This document shows, piece by piece, positions 41,184-50,244 of a stretch of 64,000 nucleotides of DNA; the stretch's first letter is position 1, and each line of letters begins with the position of its first letter. The notes under the pieces are model-generated. The model made no database searches and had not been told where the DNA came from. It saw only the letters and a program-made list of their open reading frames with translations. Location of the stretch: NCBI RefSeq assembly GCF_022678645.1, contig NZ_JALBWV010000023.1, positions 57,874 to 121,873 on the forward strand, in the 5' to 3' direction. This DNA comes from Saccharopolyspora soli (lineage in GTDB: Bacteria > Actinomycetota > Actinomycetes > Mycobacteriales > Pseudonocardiaceae). Position numbers and translations under genes: made by a program.

Positions 41184-43301
41184 CTAGGGCGCCCCGGCCC
41201 AGGTGACCTCGACTACTTCGAGGAGTTCGACGCCGGGCACGGTGACCTCGATGGCGCCTGCGTTGATGCCGATCTCGGTCGGGTTCGGGTCGCTGAGGGT
41301 GCGGACCGTCGCCGACGTGGCCGACTCGGGCGCCCGGACAGTCACCGTCTGCTCGCCGATCGGCTGGAACGCGCGCATCTGGCCTCGCATGGCCTTGGGG
41401 TTGTCGAGGTTGACGATCGACACGGCCACACCGCGGTTTGATTCGCGGACGGCGATGTCGACCAGACCGTCACCGGTCACTGCCACCGGCTCGTCCCCGT
41501 CGAGAGCCCAGCGCACGAGCGCCGCCAGGAGTTCGGCGTGATCCGACTGCAACGTCTCCCAGAACAACGCCGAGAGGTTGAATGCGGTGTAGGCGGTCCG
41601 ACCGCCCCCGGCGTGCCGCCGGAGGGCGACAGCCGGATCGCGTGGGGCCTCGCGGGGGTAGACCTCTTCCATTGGCACGTCGGGGAAATCCGGGATGAAC
41701 CGGAAGGGCACGGCGACTCCAGAAGTCACCTCGATCGGGACGATCGAGCTACCCCCTACGATGCGGTTGGCGGGTGCGAACGGTGCGGCGACCTCATGCG
41801 CCGCATCCATTACTGCCACGTAGTTGTTCCGCACCTCGTGCCGCGTCGCGCCGGTCACCTCGACGCCGAACAGGTCGGCCAGTCCGTTCGTCGATCCGTC
41901 CTCGCCGCGCAGGGCATCCGAGTCCGCGATGACGCTGCCGCCAGCGGTGACGAAGTCGTGCAGCAGGGCGACCTGTTCCGCGCTGAGGTCCGCGCTCGCC
42001 GGGGTCACGACGACGGAGAACGCCCGGATCCGATCTTCGGTGGCCGAGTCGGCGTCGAGGAACTCGAACGGGATGCGCGCTTCGATCAATGCTTGGCAAA
42101 GTCCGTTCTCGGCTGCGTCTTCTCCGGTGTGAGCGTTCAGCGCGGAACGAGCGGTCAACGGCGAGGCGGAGTCGAGCAGGGCGACGCGGGCAGTGGGTGT
42201 CTTGTCCCCGTACAGTTGCTCGGCGCGAGCGTGGAGTTCGAAGGCATGGGCGATCGGTTCCACCCATCGCCGGTCGGTAACGCGCGCGTTGAACTTCGTG
42301 AACCACGGCAGCGCACCGTGGACGAAACCGTCCACGATCCACGCCTCCAACTCCGGCCCGGCGGCGACCGAGTCCTTCCAGCGGTGGCGGATCTCCGGGC
42401 CGACCGAACTGATCAGGCTCACCGGCCGATCCGGGTACATGCCGCGGGCGCGTTTGCCCACCCGCCCTGCTATCCAGATGGGTTCACCCGGCGAACGCCC
42501 CTGCTTGTCGACGAAGAACGCCGGGTACATGTGCTTGATCAGCTCGGCGTTGAGATCGCGGGTGAGCCGACTGCCGCGGTTGGGGATGAAGTTCCCCTTC
42601 GGGTTTATCTCCCGCACCGCGCGGTCCCACTCGACGATCTGGCGGCTGAGGTGGTCGCTGCGCCAGGCGAAGAACTCGGCCCACTCCGGCGTGGTGCGGT
42701 CCGAACCGGTGGGCAGCTCGTGTCCGGTGGCGGCGCGGTATTGCCGCCGCGCGCCGTCGCTGTAGGAGATGACCGCGCTGCCCTCCCACCGGTTCGCGAA
42801 AATCGCGTCGACGCCGTACTGGCGCACGATCTCCCGCGTCACCTCCACGACGAACTCGCTGTAGTAGGTGCTGAACGGGCATGTCAACCAGATACCGGGG
42901 AAGGCCCAGTGCTCGATGGGCTGGCCGTGCTCGTCCCGTGCGATCCACTCCGGGTGCGCCTCGGCGGCGTCTGCATGGATGGCGTGCGGATCGACCCGCG
43001 CCATGACACCCATTCCGAGTCGGCGCGCGTCCTCGTTCACCATCCCGAACAGGTCCAGATCCCCCAGGTGCCTGCTCCGGTAGTGGAAAGGCACCTGCGT
43101 CGGGTAGTACGCGATGTATCCACCAGCGCTGATGCACGCGCCGTTCGAGCGCGTCCGGCGCATGACGTCGACCCAGAATTCCCGGTCGAAGTGCAAGGGG
43201 TTGTCCTCGGCGAACGTGAGCTGCGTCCAGCGACGTGCCCGGCGGAACCACGGCTCGTCAGCGTTCGCCACGTCGCCCGCCACGGGAGCCTCGATCGTCA
43301 T
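41184..43301 (-). CDS. GHL6/alpha-amylase-family protein (putative glycoside hydrolase)
   Basis: A 705-aa soluble protein without signal peptide. The N-terminal TIM barrel (residues about 20-370) begins RWTQLTFAEDNPLHFDREFW, then GGYIAYYPTQVPFHYRSRHL, AHPEWIARDEHG, and FANRWEGSAVISYSDGARRQ. A beta-galactosidase-trimerisation-like domain (RVALLDSAS...LSAEQVALLHDFVTAGGSVI) and a C-terminal beta domain follow. This is the layout of GHL6/Glyco_hydro_42M proteins; enzyme activity is unproven. The ATG at 43301 has AGGAGG six bases upstream. It is paralogous to 43573-45591 and to the pseudogene 46673-47556. A TTGTCT-type operator lies about 100 bp upstream. Confidence 0.85.
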   Translation of the reverse strand: MTIEAPVAGDVANADEPWFRRARRWTQLTFAEDNPLHFDREFWVDVMRRTRSNGACISAGGYIAYYPTQVPFHYRSRHLGDLDLFGMVNEDARRLGMGVMARVDPHAIHADAAEAHPEWIARDEHGQPIEHWAFPGIWLTCPFSTYYSEFVVEVTREIVRQYGVDAIFANRWEGSAVISYSDGARRQYRAATGHELPTGSDRTTPEWAEFFAWRSDHLSRQIVEWDRAVREINPKGNFIPNRGSRLTRDLNAELIKHMYPAFFVDKQGRSPGEPIWIAGRVGKRARGMYPDRPVSLISSVGPEIRHRWKDSVAAGPELEAWIVDGFVHGALPWFTKFNARVTDRRWVEPIAHAFELHARAEQLYGDKTPTARVALLDSASPLTARSALNAHTGEDAAENGLCQALIEARIPFEFLDADSATEDRIRAFSVVVTPASADLSAEQVALLHDFVTAGGSVIADSDALRGEDGSTNGLADLFGVEVTGATRHEVRNNYVAVMDAAHEVAAPFAPANRIVGGSSIVPIEVTSGVAVPFRFIPDFPDVPMEEVYPREAPRDPAVALRRHAGGGRTAYTAFNLSALFWETLQSDHAELLAALVRWALDGDEPVAVTGDGLVDIAVRESNRGVAVSIVNLDNPKAMRGQMRAFQPIGEQTVTVRAPESATSATVRTLSDPNPTEIGINAGAIEVTVPGVELLEVVEVTWAGAP

Positions 43302-43397
43302 CCCAGCCTCCTTGCTCTTGGAGAGTGCGCGGATCGGCTCGCAGCGGCGCACGCCGCACGACCACCCCCGTCACACCCAATCAGCGCGAGTTCTTAC

Positions 43398-43408
43398 TTG
43401 CTAGACAA
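43398..43408. promoter_or_regulatory. GntR-type operator candidate
   Basis: TTGCTAGACAA, or TTGTCTAGCAA on the other strand, differs in one position from the TTGTCTAACAA sites at 47744 and 47885. It lies about 100 bp upstream of the GHL6-like gene start at 43301, inside the 270-base spacer between the two hydrolase-family genes. Confidence 0.5.
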
Positions 43409-43572
43409 TCTTACAAGTCATACATGAATTCCAGAAGCGGCAGACCAGATCCGCATGCGGGGAAATCCGCCTGCGGCAAGACATTCCGAAGTGGACGGCC
43501 TGCGGTCGATCGGGTGAGGCCGTTGAAGCGTCACCTGGAGAGAGACGGGCAGCCCGTCGCAGCTCCCCGCGC

Positions 43573-45591
43573 TCAGGAAAGGACGAGGACTTCGAACAGC
43601 CCGATCTCGGGCAGCTCGATGGTGATGCGGCCGTCACCGGACTCGCTGCTCGGCTCGGCTCCCGCCACCAGCGTTCGCGCTGCGGAGATATCGTTGCCGC
43701 GCAACGTGATCTGGTGTCCCGCCGAGATGGTGACGGGGTCGCCGAAGGACTGGTGGCGAAGTCCGGTCAGGTTGCGCAGGTGGATCACGAGGCCAGCGTC
43801 CGAGCGTCCCACGACGACTTCCACCTGGGCGGGCAGATCCGTGTCGATCTCAAGCCGGTCACCGAGGAGTTCGCGGGCCGAATCGGCGAGGACAGCACCG
43901 AGCCCGCCGAGGCCGACGTCTCGGTAGGCACGGCCGGGCGTCCACGGCAGCGCGATGGTCCGGCCAGCGCCGTGCGCGAAGTCCAGCCGCGCCGGGTGGT
44001 CCAGCGGCAGGTGGCCGTAGCACTTCTCCGGGGGCCCGTACGGCGCACGGGACAGCACCGACATCCGCGCCTCGGCGCCCGCCCTCGCCCGCACGACGTG
44101 GAAGGCACCGAGCATCGGCAGCACGGCCGAGGAATCCTCGCGCACCACAGCCGAAGACCAAGTCATCTCCGGCGTGTCCATGGTGACCAATCGCTCGGCG
44201 ACCCCGACCGATTCCAGTTGCGCCCGTTCGGCGTCGAGACCCGTGGAACCGGTGACGAGCAGCGATCCACCCCGCTGCACGTACGCATCGAGCTCCCGCG
44301 CCACCGTTTCTTCCAGCACTCCGAGGTCGGGCAGCACCAGCAGGGCGTAGCGGTCGAGCGCGCGGGACCGACCGAGCTCGGCGAGCCGGTTCTCGGGCAG
44401 CGCGTCGAACGGGATGTGCCGTTCGAGCAGCGCGGTCCAAGCGCCGCGGAACTCCGCCTCGGTGTGCACGGGGTCGGACGCCGTCGGCTTGAGCGGATCC
44501 GGCCGGACCAGCGCGGTGCGCGCGGCAGGGACCAAGCCGGTGTAGACGTCTTGGTGGTCGCGGTGGAACCGGACCACCCGCGAACCCGCGGGCAGGCACT
44601 CGTAGTCGAATTCGTCCGGCGTGCCCATGATGTAGGTCGACGGGATGGCGCCGCGCGCGACCGCCTGCAGCAGGTACTGCTCGAACAGCCGCGGCTCCTC
44701 GCTCACCAACCGGTACGGCATGTCCAGGAACGCCACGCAGTTGACCAGCACCGGCACCTGGGGATGGTAGCTGCGGGCCGCGCTGACGTGCTCGGAAGTC
44801 CGGTGCGGCCACAGCGGCCGACCGATCGCGTTGTTCGCCTCGTGGAAGACGATGTCCGCGGTGTTCCCCATGACCAGCGGCGCCTCGGGACGCCGGGCGG
44901 CGATGAATTCGCGGATCCGGCCCAGCAGGGTCTCCAGGGCGGCGCTGGTCAGCCGCTGCCACCGCGCATAGCCGGGCGAGTCCGGCCCGGTCGGCAGGGT
45001 GCCCCCGAGTTCTGGGCCGAACGCCGCCCGGCAGGACAGGCACTGGCACACACCCCGGTACCGCTTGGCGTAGTCGACCTCGTTGTAGCTCATCCAGTTG
45101 AAGAAGAACCCGTCCGGCTCGTACGAGCCGAGGATCTCCCCGAGCACCTCGACGACCTTCTCCTGGTAGTAGACCCCACTCGGGCACACACTGGTCAGTC
45201 CGTTGTAGACCTGGCGGGAACCGTCGGGGGCTAGGTAGCACCACTCCGGGTGGGCCTCCGCGATCGGCCGGGCGACCTTGGAGAAGTCCATCCGCGCCAG
45301 CACCCGCACGCCGCGGGCGTGCGCCGCGGCCAGCGCATCACCGAGCAGATCGCCCGAGGCGCGCTCGGTCAGCACTGGATTCGGGCTCTGGTGCGGCAAC
45401 CTCGTCGGGTAGTTGGAGATGATCCCGCCAACGCTCAGCAGCCAGGCGTCCGCGCCGTAGTCCTCGATCTGGTCGAGCACCCGCGCCACGTCGAGGCCAG
45501 CATCGATCTCCCGGATGTTGGTCTGGAACATCCGGAACGGGCGCTGCCACCACAGATCGGTTGTCGCCGTGCGCACACCGTCACTGTCCAC
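43573..45591 (-). CDS. GHL6/alpha-amylase-family protein (putative glycoside hydrolase)
   Basis: A 672-aa paralogue of the 41184-43301 product. TIM barrel: MFQTNIREIDAGLDVARVLD, GGIISNYPTRLPHQSPNP, RVLARMDFSKVARPIAEAHP, VCPSGVYYQEKVVEVLGEIL and DGFFFNWMSYNEVDYAKRYR. A CQCLSCRAAFG cysteine motif, typical of this superfamily, follows and is missing in the sister protein. A trimerisation-like domain (LLVLPDLGVLEETVARELDA) and a C-terminal beta domain close it. No secretion signal, so it acts on imported sugar or glycoside. It is 48 bp after the dehydrogenase gene and likely co-transcribed. Confidence 0.86.
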   Translation of the reverse strand: MDSDGVRTATTDLWWQRPFRMFQTNIREIDAGLDVARVLDQIEDYGADAWLLSVGGIISNYPTRLPHQSPNPVLTERASGDLLGDALAAAHARGVRVLARMDFSKVARPIAEAHPEWCYLAPDGSRQVYNGLTSVCPSGVYYQEKVVEVLGEILGSYEPDGFFFNWMSYNEVDYAKRYRGVCQCLSCRAAFGPELGGTLPTGPDSPGYARWQRLTSAALETLLGRIREFIAARRPEAPLVMGNTADIVFHEANNAIGRPLWPHRTSEHVSAARSYHPQVPVLVNCVAFLDMPYRLVSEEPRLFEQYLLQAVARGAIPSTYIMGTPDEFDYECLPAGSRVVRFHRDHQDVYTGLVPAARTALVRPDPLKPTASDPVHTEAEFRGAWTALLERHIPFDALPENRLAELGRSRALDRYALLVLPDLGVLEETVARELDAYVQRGGSLLVTGSTGLDAERAQLESVGVAERLVTMDTPEMTWSSAVVREDSSAVLPMLGAFHVVRARAGAEARMSVLSRAPYGPPEKCYGHLPLDHPARLDFAHGAGRTIALPWTPGRAYRDVGLGGLGAVLADSARELLGDRLEIDTDLPAQVEVVVGRSDAGLVIHLRNLTGLRHQSFGDPVTISAGHQITLRGNDISAARTLVAGAEPSSESGDGRITIELPEIGLFEVLVLS

Positions 45592-45639
45592 GTCGGTTCC
45601 TTCCCGTTCAGCGGTTGGTGACGGCCCGCCCGGCCCGGT

Positions 45640-46527
45640 TCAGTCCGTCGCCGCCATTCCGTTGAGATCCAGGGTCAGCCCGTAGAGAGCGGAGTGGTCC
45701 AGGTCGGCCCCACCTCGCGCCCGCACGGCGGCGACGAGCGAGGTCAGCAGTGCGGTGGCTGGCAGGGCGAGCCCCTGTTCCCGCATCGCGGCACTGACGA
45801 TGCCGAGGTCCTTGTCGTGCAACGCGATCCGGAACCCAGGGGTGAAATCGCCGCTCAGCATCGCGGCGCGCTTGCGCTGCAACACGGTGCTGCCCGCCAG
45901 GCCACCGCCGAGCACGTCGAGCGCGCTGGACAGATCTGTTCCGTGCGCGCGCAGGAACACGAGCGCTTCGGCGAGCATCTGGATGTGGCCAGCCACCATG
46001 AGCTGGTTGGCGGCTTTGACCACCTGGCCCGCACCTGCCCCGCCCACCCGCACCACGGTCGTGCCCATCGCTTCCAGCAGCGGTCGGACCTCGTCGAGGG
46101 TCTCCTGCGCACCGCCGACCATGATGGACAGCGCGCCCTCGACCGCACCGGCCTCGCCACCGCTGACCGGCGCATCGAGGCACCGGATGCCAGCGGCGGC
46201 CGCGGACTCGTGGACTTCGACCGCTTCGGCCGGGCTGATCGTGCTGTGGTCGACGAGCACCGCGCCACGGGTCATCGACGCCAGCACTCCGTCGTCTCCA
46301 GAGATGGCGCCGAGCACCGCCGGGCCGTCGGGCAGCATCGTGCAGACGACCTCGGCGCCAGCGCAGGCATCGCGAACCGAGTCGGCGACGATGCCGCCGG
46401 TGGATTCGGCGCGCACGCGCGACTCCGGGGATCGGCCGTAAACCCGGACTTCGTGCCCCGCTGCGACCAGGTTGGCTGCCATCGGTCGGCCCATCACACC
46501 CGGACCTACGAATCCGATCACCGCCAT
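45640..46527 (-). CDS. 3-hydroxyisobutyrate dehydrogenase-type NAD(P)-dependent oxidoreductase
   Basis: A 295-aa beta-hydroxyacid dehydrogenase. The Rossmann motif is IGFVGPGVMGRPMAANLVAA (residues 4-23), the substrate motif LDAPVSGGEAGAVEGAL (about 115-131), and the catalytic Lys sits in GAGQVVKAANQL (about 170). Family members reduce or oxidise 3-hydroxyisobutyrate, tartronate semialdehyde or similar acids, which suits sugar-acid catabolism. ATG 46527 matches the family start; GGAGG is 11 bases upstream. It leads the leftward hydrolase-family operon. Confidence 0.92.
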   Translation of the reverse strand: MAVIGFVGPGVMGRPMAANLVAAGHEVRVYGRSPESRVRAESTGGIVADSVRDACAGAEVVCTMLPDGPAVLGAISGDDGVLASMTRGAVLVDHSTISPAEAVEVHESAAAAGIRCLDAPVSGGEAGAVEGALSIMVGGAQETLDEVRPLLEAMGTTVVRVGGAGAGQVVKAANQLMVAGHIQMLAEALVFLRAHGTDLSSALDVLGGGLAGSTVLQRKRAAMLSGDFTPGFRIALHDKDLGIVSAAMREQGLALPATALLTSLVAAVRARGGADLDHSALYGLTLDLNGMAATD

Positions 46528-46582
46528 GTCGTCGTATACCTCCGTCATCAGGTGGTGTGCAGGAAGTCTTTCCCAGTGAAGA

Positions 46583-46593
46583 TTGTCTGTCAA
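46583..46593. promoter_or_regulatory. GntR-type operator candidate (weak)
   Basis: TTGTCTGTCAA matches TTGTCTAACAA in 9 of 11 positions and lies about 60 bp upstream of the 3-hydroxyisobutyrate-dehydrogenase-like gene. Confidence 0.4.
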
Positions 46594-46672
46594 CGGTTCA
46601 TGTATTACACCCTCAGGCGATCACGTTCGCGGCGACTCGCCGCGACTTTCCACCGATTGATCCGGGACACGC

Positions 46673-47556
46673 TCACCCGATGACCGCCACTTCGTGGTCG
46701 ACGATCCGCGGCACGGTGAACGAAACCCAGCCGTCCGAGGCGTTGGCTGGCACATCGGTTTCCGCGACGAGCAAGCGAATCTTGGTGTCGCCATCCGGCA
46801 TGTCCGCTCGTACCCGCACTTGCAGCGGCCCGACCGGCACCAAATCGGCTTGGCGTCCGGGGATCGGACTGGTGGCACCCACGTTTCCCAGGTGGAGGAT
46901 TCTCCTGGCGTTCTGCCGGTAGAGGTTGCAGTCGACCAAGCCGGGGCCCGACACCGCCAACGGCATGTCCTCGCCGACCGCCCACCGGACGATGTTGGCG
47001 AGCAGCGTTGCATGATCGCGTTGGTCGTCGCGTCCGAGGCAGCGGTCCAGGTCGCTCGCGCGGTAGGCCACTCGGCCCGCGCTCTGGGCCACTGGAGGCA
47101 GCACGAGCGCCGGGTGGTCGGTCGCGGACTGCCGCATCCACGATGTCTCGGGCGGAAAGATCGGGAATGCGGGGATGAAGGTGAGTGGGACGATGGCCTC
47201 CGCGTCCGCGACGACTTCCTCCAATCGTCCCCCGAAAGCGACGATGTCGGTGTCATCGAGGCCGTCCAACACCTCGTGGCGGTCGCCGTTGATAGTCGGT
47301 TCGTCTCCTGTGGACGGTCCGTGGACCGCGTACCGGCACGGCGCGCGTCCTCGACGATTTCCCCGAAGAGATCGCGGTCTCCGAGGTGTTCGGCGCGATG
47401 CTGCAGGGGCAGGTCGCTCGGGTAGTAGGCCACGATCCCACCCGCGTTGACGATCAGCCCTTGGACCGACGTCGTGCGCCAGTGCGCACGCCAGAAACCC
47501 GCGTCGTAGCGAACCGGATCTACCTCGGTGAGGTTGGTCTGCCCCCACCTCAGCAC
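46673..47556 (-). pseudogene. Third GHL6-like gene, internally deleted and frameshifted
   Basis: From GTG 47556 about 77 codons match the start of the 41184-43301 protein: RWGQTNLTEVDPVRYDAGFW, then GGIVAYYPSDLPLQHRAEHL and GDRDLFGEIVEDARRAGTR. Near 47310-47330 the frame changes. A different frame then carries the C-terminal domain: LTFIPAFPIFPPETSW, GRVAYRASDLDRCL, HATLLANIVRWAVGEDMPLA and VSFTVPRIVDHEVAVIG, ending at 46673. Some 400 or more codons of barrel and trimerisation domain are missing relative to the intact paralogue. A deletion event best explains this; an assembly join is a less likely alternative. Confidence 0.85.
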
Positions 47557-47743
47557 ACGTCAGTACCACGGTAATTGCCGGTTATTCACGAAGGACTCCT
47601 CGACGAGATCCACAGCACTGCGATCAGATCGGGTTGATGTGAAATACCCTTGCTGCACAGCGGATTCGCCCCCGACGAACACTCCATCGGAGGCGTCCTC
47701 GGCGCTCGCCAGAGACTAGCCACCTCTTGCCCATCATGCAATC

Positions 47744-47754
47744 TTGTCTAACAA
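47744..47754. promoter_or_regulatory. GntR-type operator TTGTCTAACAA
   Basis: Perfect copy of the 11-base motif TTGTCTAACAA in the 430-base spacer between the hydrolase pseudogene and the sugar-transport operon. It is identical to 47885-47895. The rest of the spacer contains no gene. Confidence 0.6.
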
Positions 47755-47884
47755 TCACATCGGAGAGAGCGGGCAGGAGCCGACCAGCTGCGGCACCCGC
47801 CCCGCAGGCAGGACAGCGGCACGGGATCGAGCGGCCCGAAGTCCGCGTCGCGCTGCGGTGATGCCGACTACTCCGGGGGAATAA

Positions 47885-47938
47885 TTGTCTAACAACTATT
47901 CATGATGTCTTGACTGTCATGTCATTCCGATCTAACAA
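47885..47938 (+). promoter_or_regulatory. Sugar-importer promoter with GntR-type operators
   Basis: TTGTCTAACAA at 47885-47895 is followed by a plausible sigma-70-type promoter: TTGACT at 47910-47915, a 17-base spacer, and TAACAAT beginning at 47933. The -10 overlaps a partial operator (TCTAACAA, 47931-47938). The binding-protein start is at 48000. Position and palindromy fit repression by the GntR protein encoded at the operon's end. Confidence 0.55.
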
Positions 47939-47999
47939 TGTCAGCCGATCGCAGTACCCGGTACGCCCGCACCGGCCACCCCCAAGGAAGGGGAGCGGA

Positions 48000-49298
48000 A
48001 TGATCAGAGTTGATCGGCGGAGATTCCTCCAATTCGCGATGCTTTCGGCGGCCGGGCTTTCCTCGGTCGCGATGGCCGGTTGCGGCAGCGACTCCGCGAG
48101 CGGCGAACTCGCGCTGCGCTACGGGGGCTGGGGTGACAACATCCGCCAGCGCAACTACACCGAGGCGCTGAAGCAGTTCAGCCAGGCCCACCCGGACATC
48201 CTCGTCCAGCCGGAGTTCGCCGAGTACAACGCGTTCCAGGAGCGGATGACGACGCAGATCGCCGCTCGCGAGGTGCCGGACATCTTCTGGATCGCCTCAC
48301 CGCAGGTGCTGACGTACCACAAGAGCAAGCTGTACCGGAAACTCGACGACATCCCGACGCTCGACCTGTCGGCCTACGCCCCGCAAGAGGTCGAGTCGTT
48401 CAAGATCGGCGGCGAGCTGAACACGATGCCCTTCGGCGTCTTCGTTCCCGTAGTCCGCTACAACGAGACCTTCGCCGACCAGGACGGCGTCACGATTCCC
48501 ACCGAAGGACCGGGCTGGACCTGGGACGCGCTGGCCCAACTGCTGCTCGACTACAGCAAGAACAATGCCGCCAAGCGCAAGGGCTTGCCGTACACGCCGC
48601 ACGGCGATCTCCCCTTCGAGGCTTGGCTGAGGCAGCGCGGCGAACAGCTGTGGACCGAAGACGGCAGGCTCGGTTGGACCGTGGACGGCCTGGCGAGCTG
48701 GCTGGACTGGTGGGAGAAGCTGCGCCAGGGTGGCGCGACCCTGTCGATCAGCGAGCAGGAGGGCATGGACCCGGACTGGGAGCTCGTCGGTGACAAGGTG
48801 CTGCTGAACTTCGGCAACTCCAACCACATCATCGACGAAGCCACGATGTTCCCCGACTACACGTTCCGGCTGCGCCCCGCGCCCACCGCACCAGGCGCCG
48901 CGTCCGGCCACAAGTTCCTGTACTTCCCGCGCATGGCCATCTACCGGGGCATCGACGACGAGAAGGTCGAAGCCGCCGGCAGGATGATCAACTACAACAC
49001 GAACGACATCGCGATGCTGCGGACGGTCGGCATGACGATGGGGGCACCGGTGAACCCCAAGATCGCGCAAGAAGTGCTGCCCAACGCCAATCCCAACGAG
49101 AAGGAGATGCTCGCCGTCGTGCAGAGCGACCGGGCCGTCGAGCGCAAGCCTCGGTACGAGGCGCCGCCCGGATCCAGCACCTGGCGAACCGCGATGTCCC
49201 GCGTCTGCGAGGGGATCGCGTTGGGCCGCACCAACGTCACCGACGGTGCCAAGACCTTGATAGACGAGATCAACGCCGGTATCGAACGCGCGCAGTGA
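48000..49298 (+). CDS. Sugar ABC transporter substrate-binding protein (family 1)
   Basis: A 432-aa extracellular solute-binding protein. The N-terminus has a twin-arginine-like DRRRFLQFAM followed by a hydrophobic stretch and lipobox AMAGC (Cys about 26), so it is an exported lipoprotein. Mature features are YGGWGDNIRQRNYTEALKQF, VPDIFWIASPQVLTYH and WTWDALAQLLLDYSK, usual for the MalE/UgpB class. The ATG at 48000 has GGGGAG upstream. It heads an operon with two permeases, a dehydrogenase and GntR. No ATPase gene is present; a shared MsiK-like ATPase elsewhere would be needed, as is common in actinomycetes. Confidence 0.93.
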   Translation: MIRVDRRRFLQFAMLSAAGLSSVAMAGCGSDSASGELALRYGGWGDNIRQRNYTEALKQFSQAHPDILVQPEFAEYNAFQERMTTQIAAREVPDIFWIASPQVLTYHKSKLYRKLDDIPTLDLSAYAPQEVESFKIGGELNTMPFGVFVPVVRYNETFADQDGVTIPTEGPGWTWDALAQLLLDYSKNNAAKRKGLPYTPHGDLPFEAWLRQRGEQLWTEDGRLGWTVDGLASWLDWWEKLRQGGATLSISEQEGMDPDWELVGDKVLLNFGNSNHIIDEATMFPDYTFRLRPAPTAPGAASGHKFLYFPRMAIYRGIDDEKVEAAGRMINYNTNDIAMLRTVGMTMGAPVNPKIAQEVLPNANPNEKEMLAVVQSDRAVERKPRYEAPPGSSTWRTAMSRVCEGIALGRTNVTDGAKTLIDEINAGIERAQ

Positions 49299-49299
49299 C

Positions 49300-50244
49300 A
49301 TGGCCACCGTCATGACCCGAGGCGCCGCCCAGGACCAACAGGCGAATCCGCGCCGACGCGCGTTCCACATGAACCGCCAGGGCAAGGCCGCGCACGTCTT
49401 CCTCACCCCGTGGCTGCTGGGATTCCTGCTCGTGACCGCGATCCCGCTGCTGGCCTCGCTCTACCTCGCGTTCACGAACTACAACATCCTCGACTCTCCA
49501 GAGTGGACCGGGCTGGAGAACTTCCGGCGCATGGCAGGCGACGAGCAGTTCTGGGCGTCGGTGCGGGTAACGCTCGTCTACGTGCTGGTATCCGTACCGC
49601 TCCAGCTGGCGTTCGCACTGCTGCTCGCGCTGATCCTCGACCGGGGGCTGCGCGGCCTCGCCCTCTACCGCAGCGCGTTCTACCTGCCCTCCTTGTTGGG
49701 CACGAGCGTCGCGATCGCGATCCTGTGGCGGGTGATCTTCGGCGACCAAGGGCTCATCCCGCAGGCGCTCGGATTGTTGGGCATCGATACCGGGAGCATG
49801 CTGCAGAACCCGAAGACCGCGCTGCTCACCCTGATCGTGCTGAACACGTGGACCTTCGGCTCACCGATGGTGATCTTCCTAGCGGGCCTGCGGCAGATCC
49901 CGGGCGAGCTGTACGAGGCGGCGAGGGTCGACGGCGCGAACGTCGTGCGCCAGTTCTGGCACGTGACCCTGCCGCTGCTGACGCCGATCGTGTTCTTCAA
50001 CCTCATCCTGCAGACGATCGGTGCCTTCCAGACCTTCACCCAGGCCCACGTGGTCAGCGACGGCACCGGCGGCCCGGCCAACTCCACGTTGTTCTACACG
50101 CTGTACGTCTACCAGCAGGGTTTCGTCAGCTACGACATGGGCTACGCGTCGGCGCTCGCGTGGGTGCTGTTGGCCGCGATCGCCGCCATCACGGCGGTTC
50201 ACTTCCTGTTGTCGAAGTACTGGGTCTTCTACGGAGACAACTGA
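49300..50244 (+). CDS. Sugar ABC transporter permease (MalF/UgpA-like)
   Basis: A 314-aa permease with six predicted transmembrane segments. The N-terminus AHVFLTPWLLGFLLVTAIPL is diagnostic. The coupling motif is EAARVDGANVVRQFWHVTLP (EAA loop, about residues 206-225). The ATG at 49300 follows the binding-protein stop by one base. It pairs with the MalG-like permease that begins at its own stop codon. Confidence 0.94.
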   Translation: MATVMTRGAAQDQQANPRRRAFHMNRQGKAAHVFLTPWLLGFLLVTAIPLLASLYLAFTNYNILDSPEWTGLENFRRMAGDEQFWASVRVTLVYVLVSVPLQLAFALLLALILDRGLRGLALYRSAFYLPSLLGTSVAIAILWRVIFGDQGLIPQALGLLGIDTGSMLQNPKTALLTLIVLNTWTFGSPMVIFLAGLRQIPGELYEAARVDGANVVRQFWHVTLPLLTPIVFFNLILQTIGAFQTFTQAHVVSDGTGGPANSTLFYTLYVYQQGFVSYDMGYASALAWVLLAAIAAITAVHFLLSKYWVFYGDN

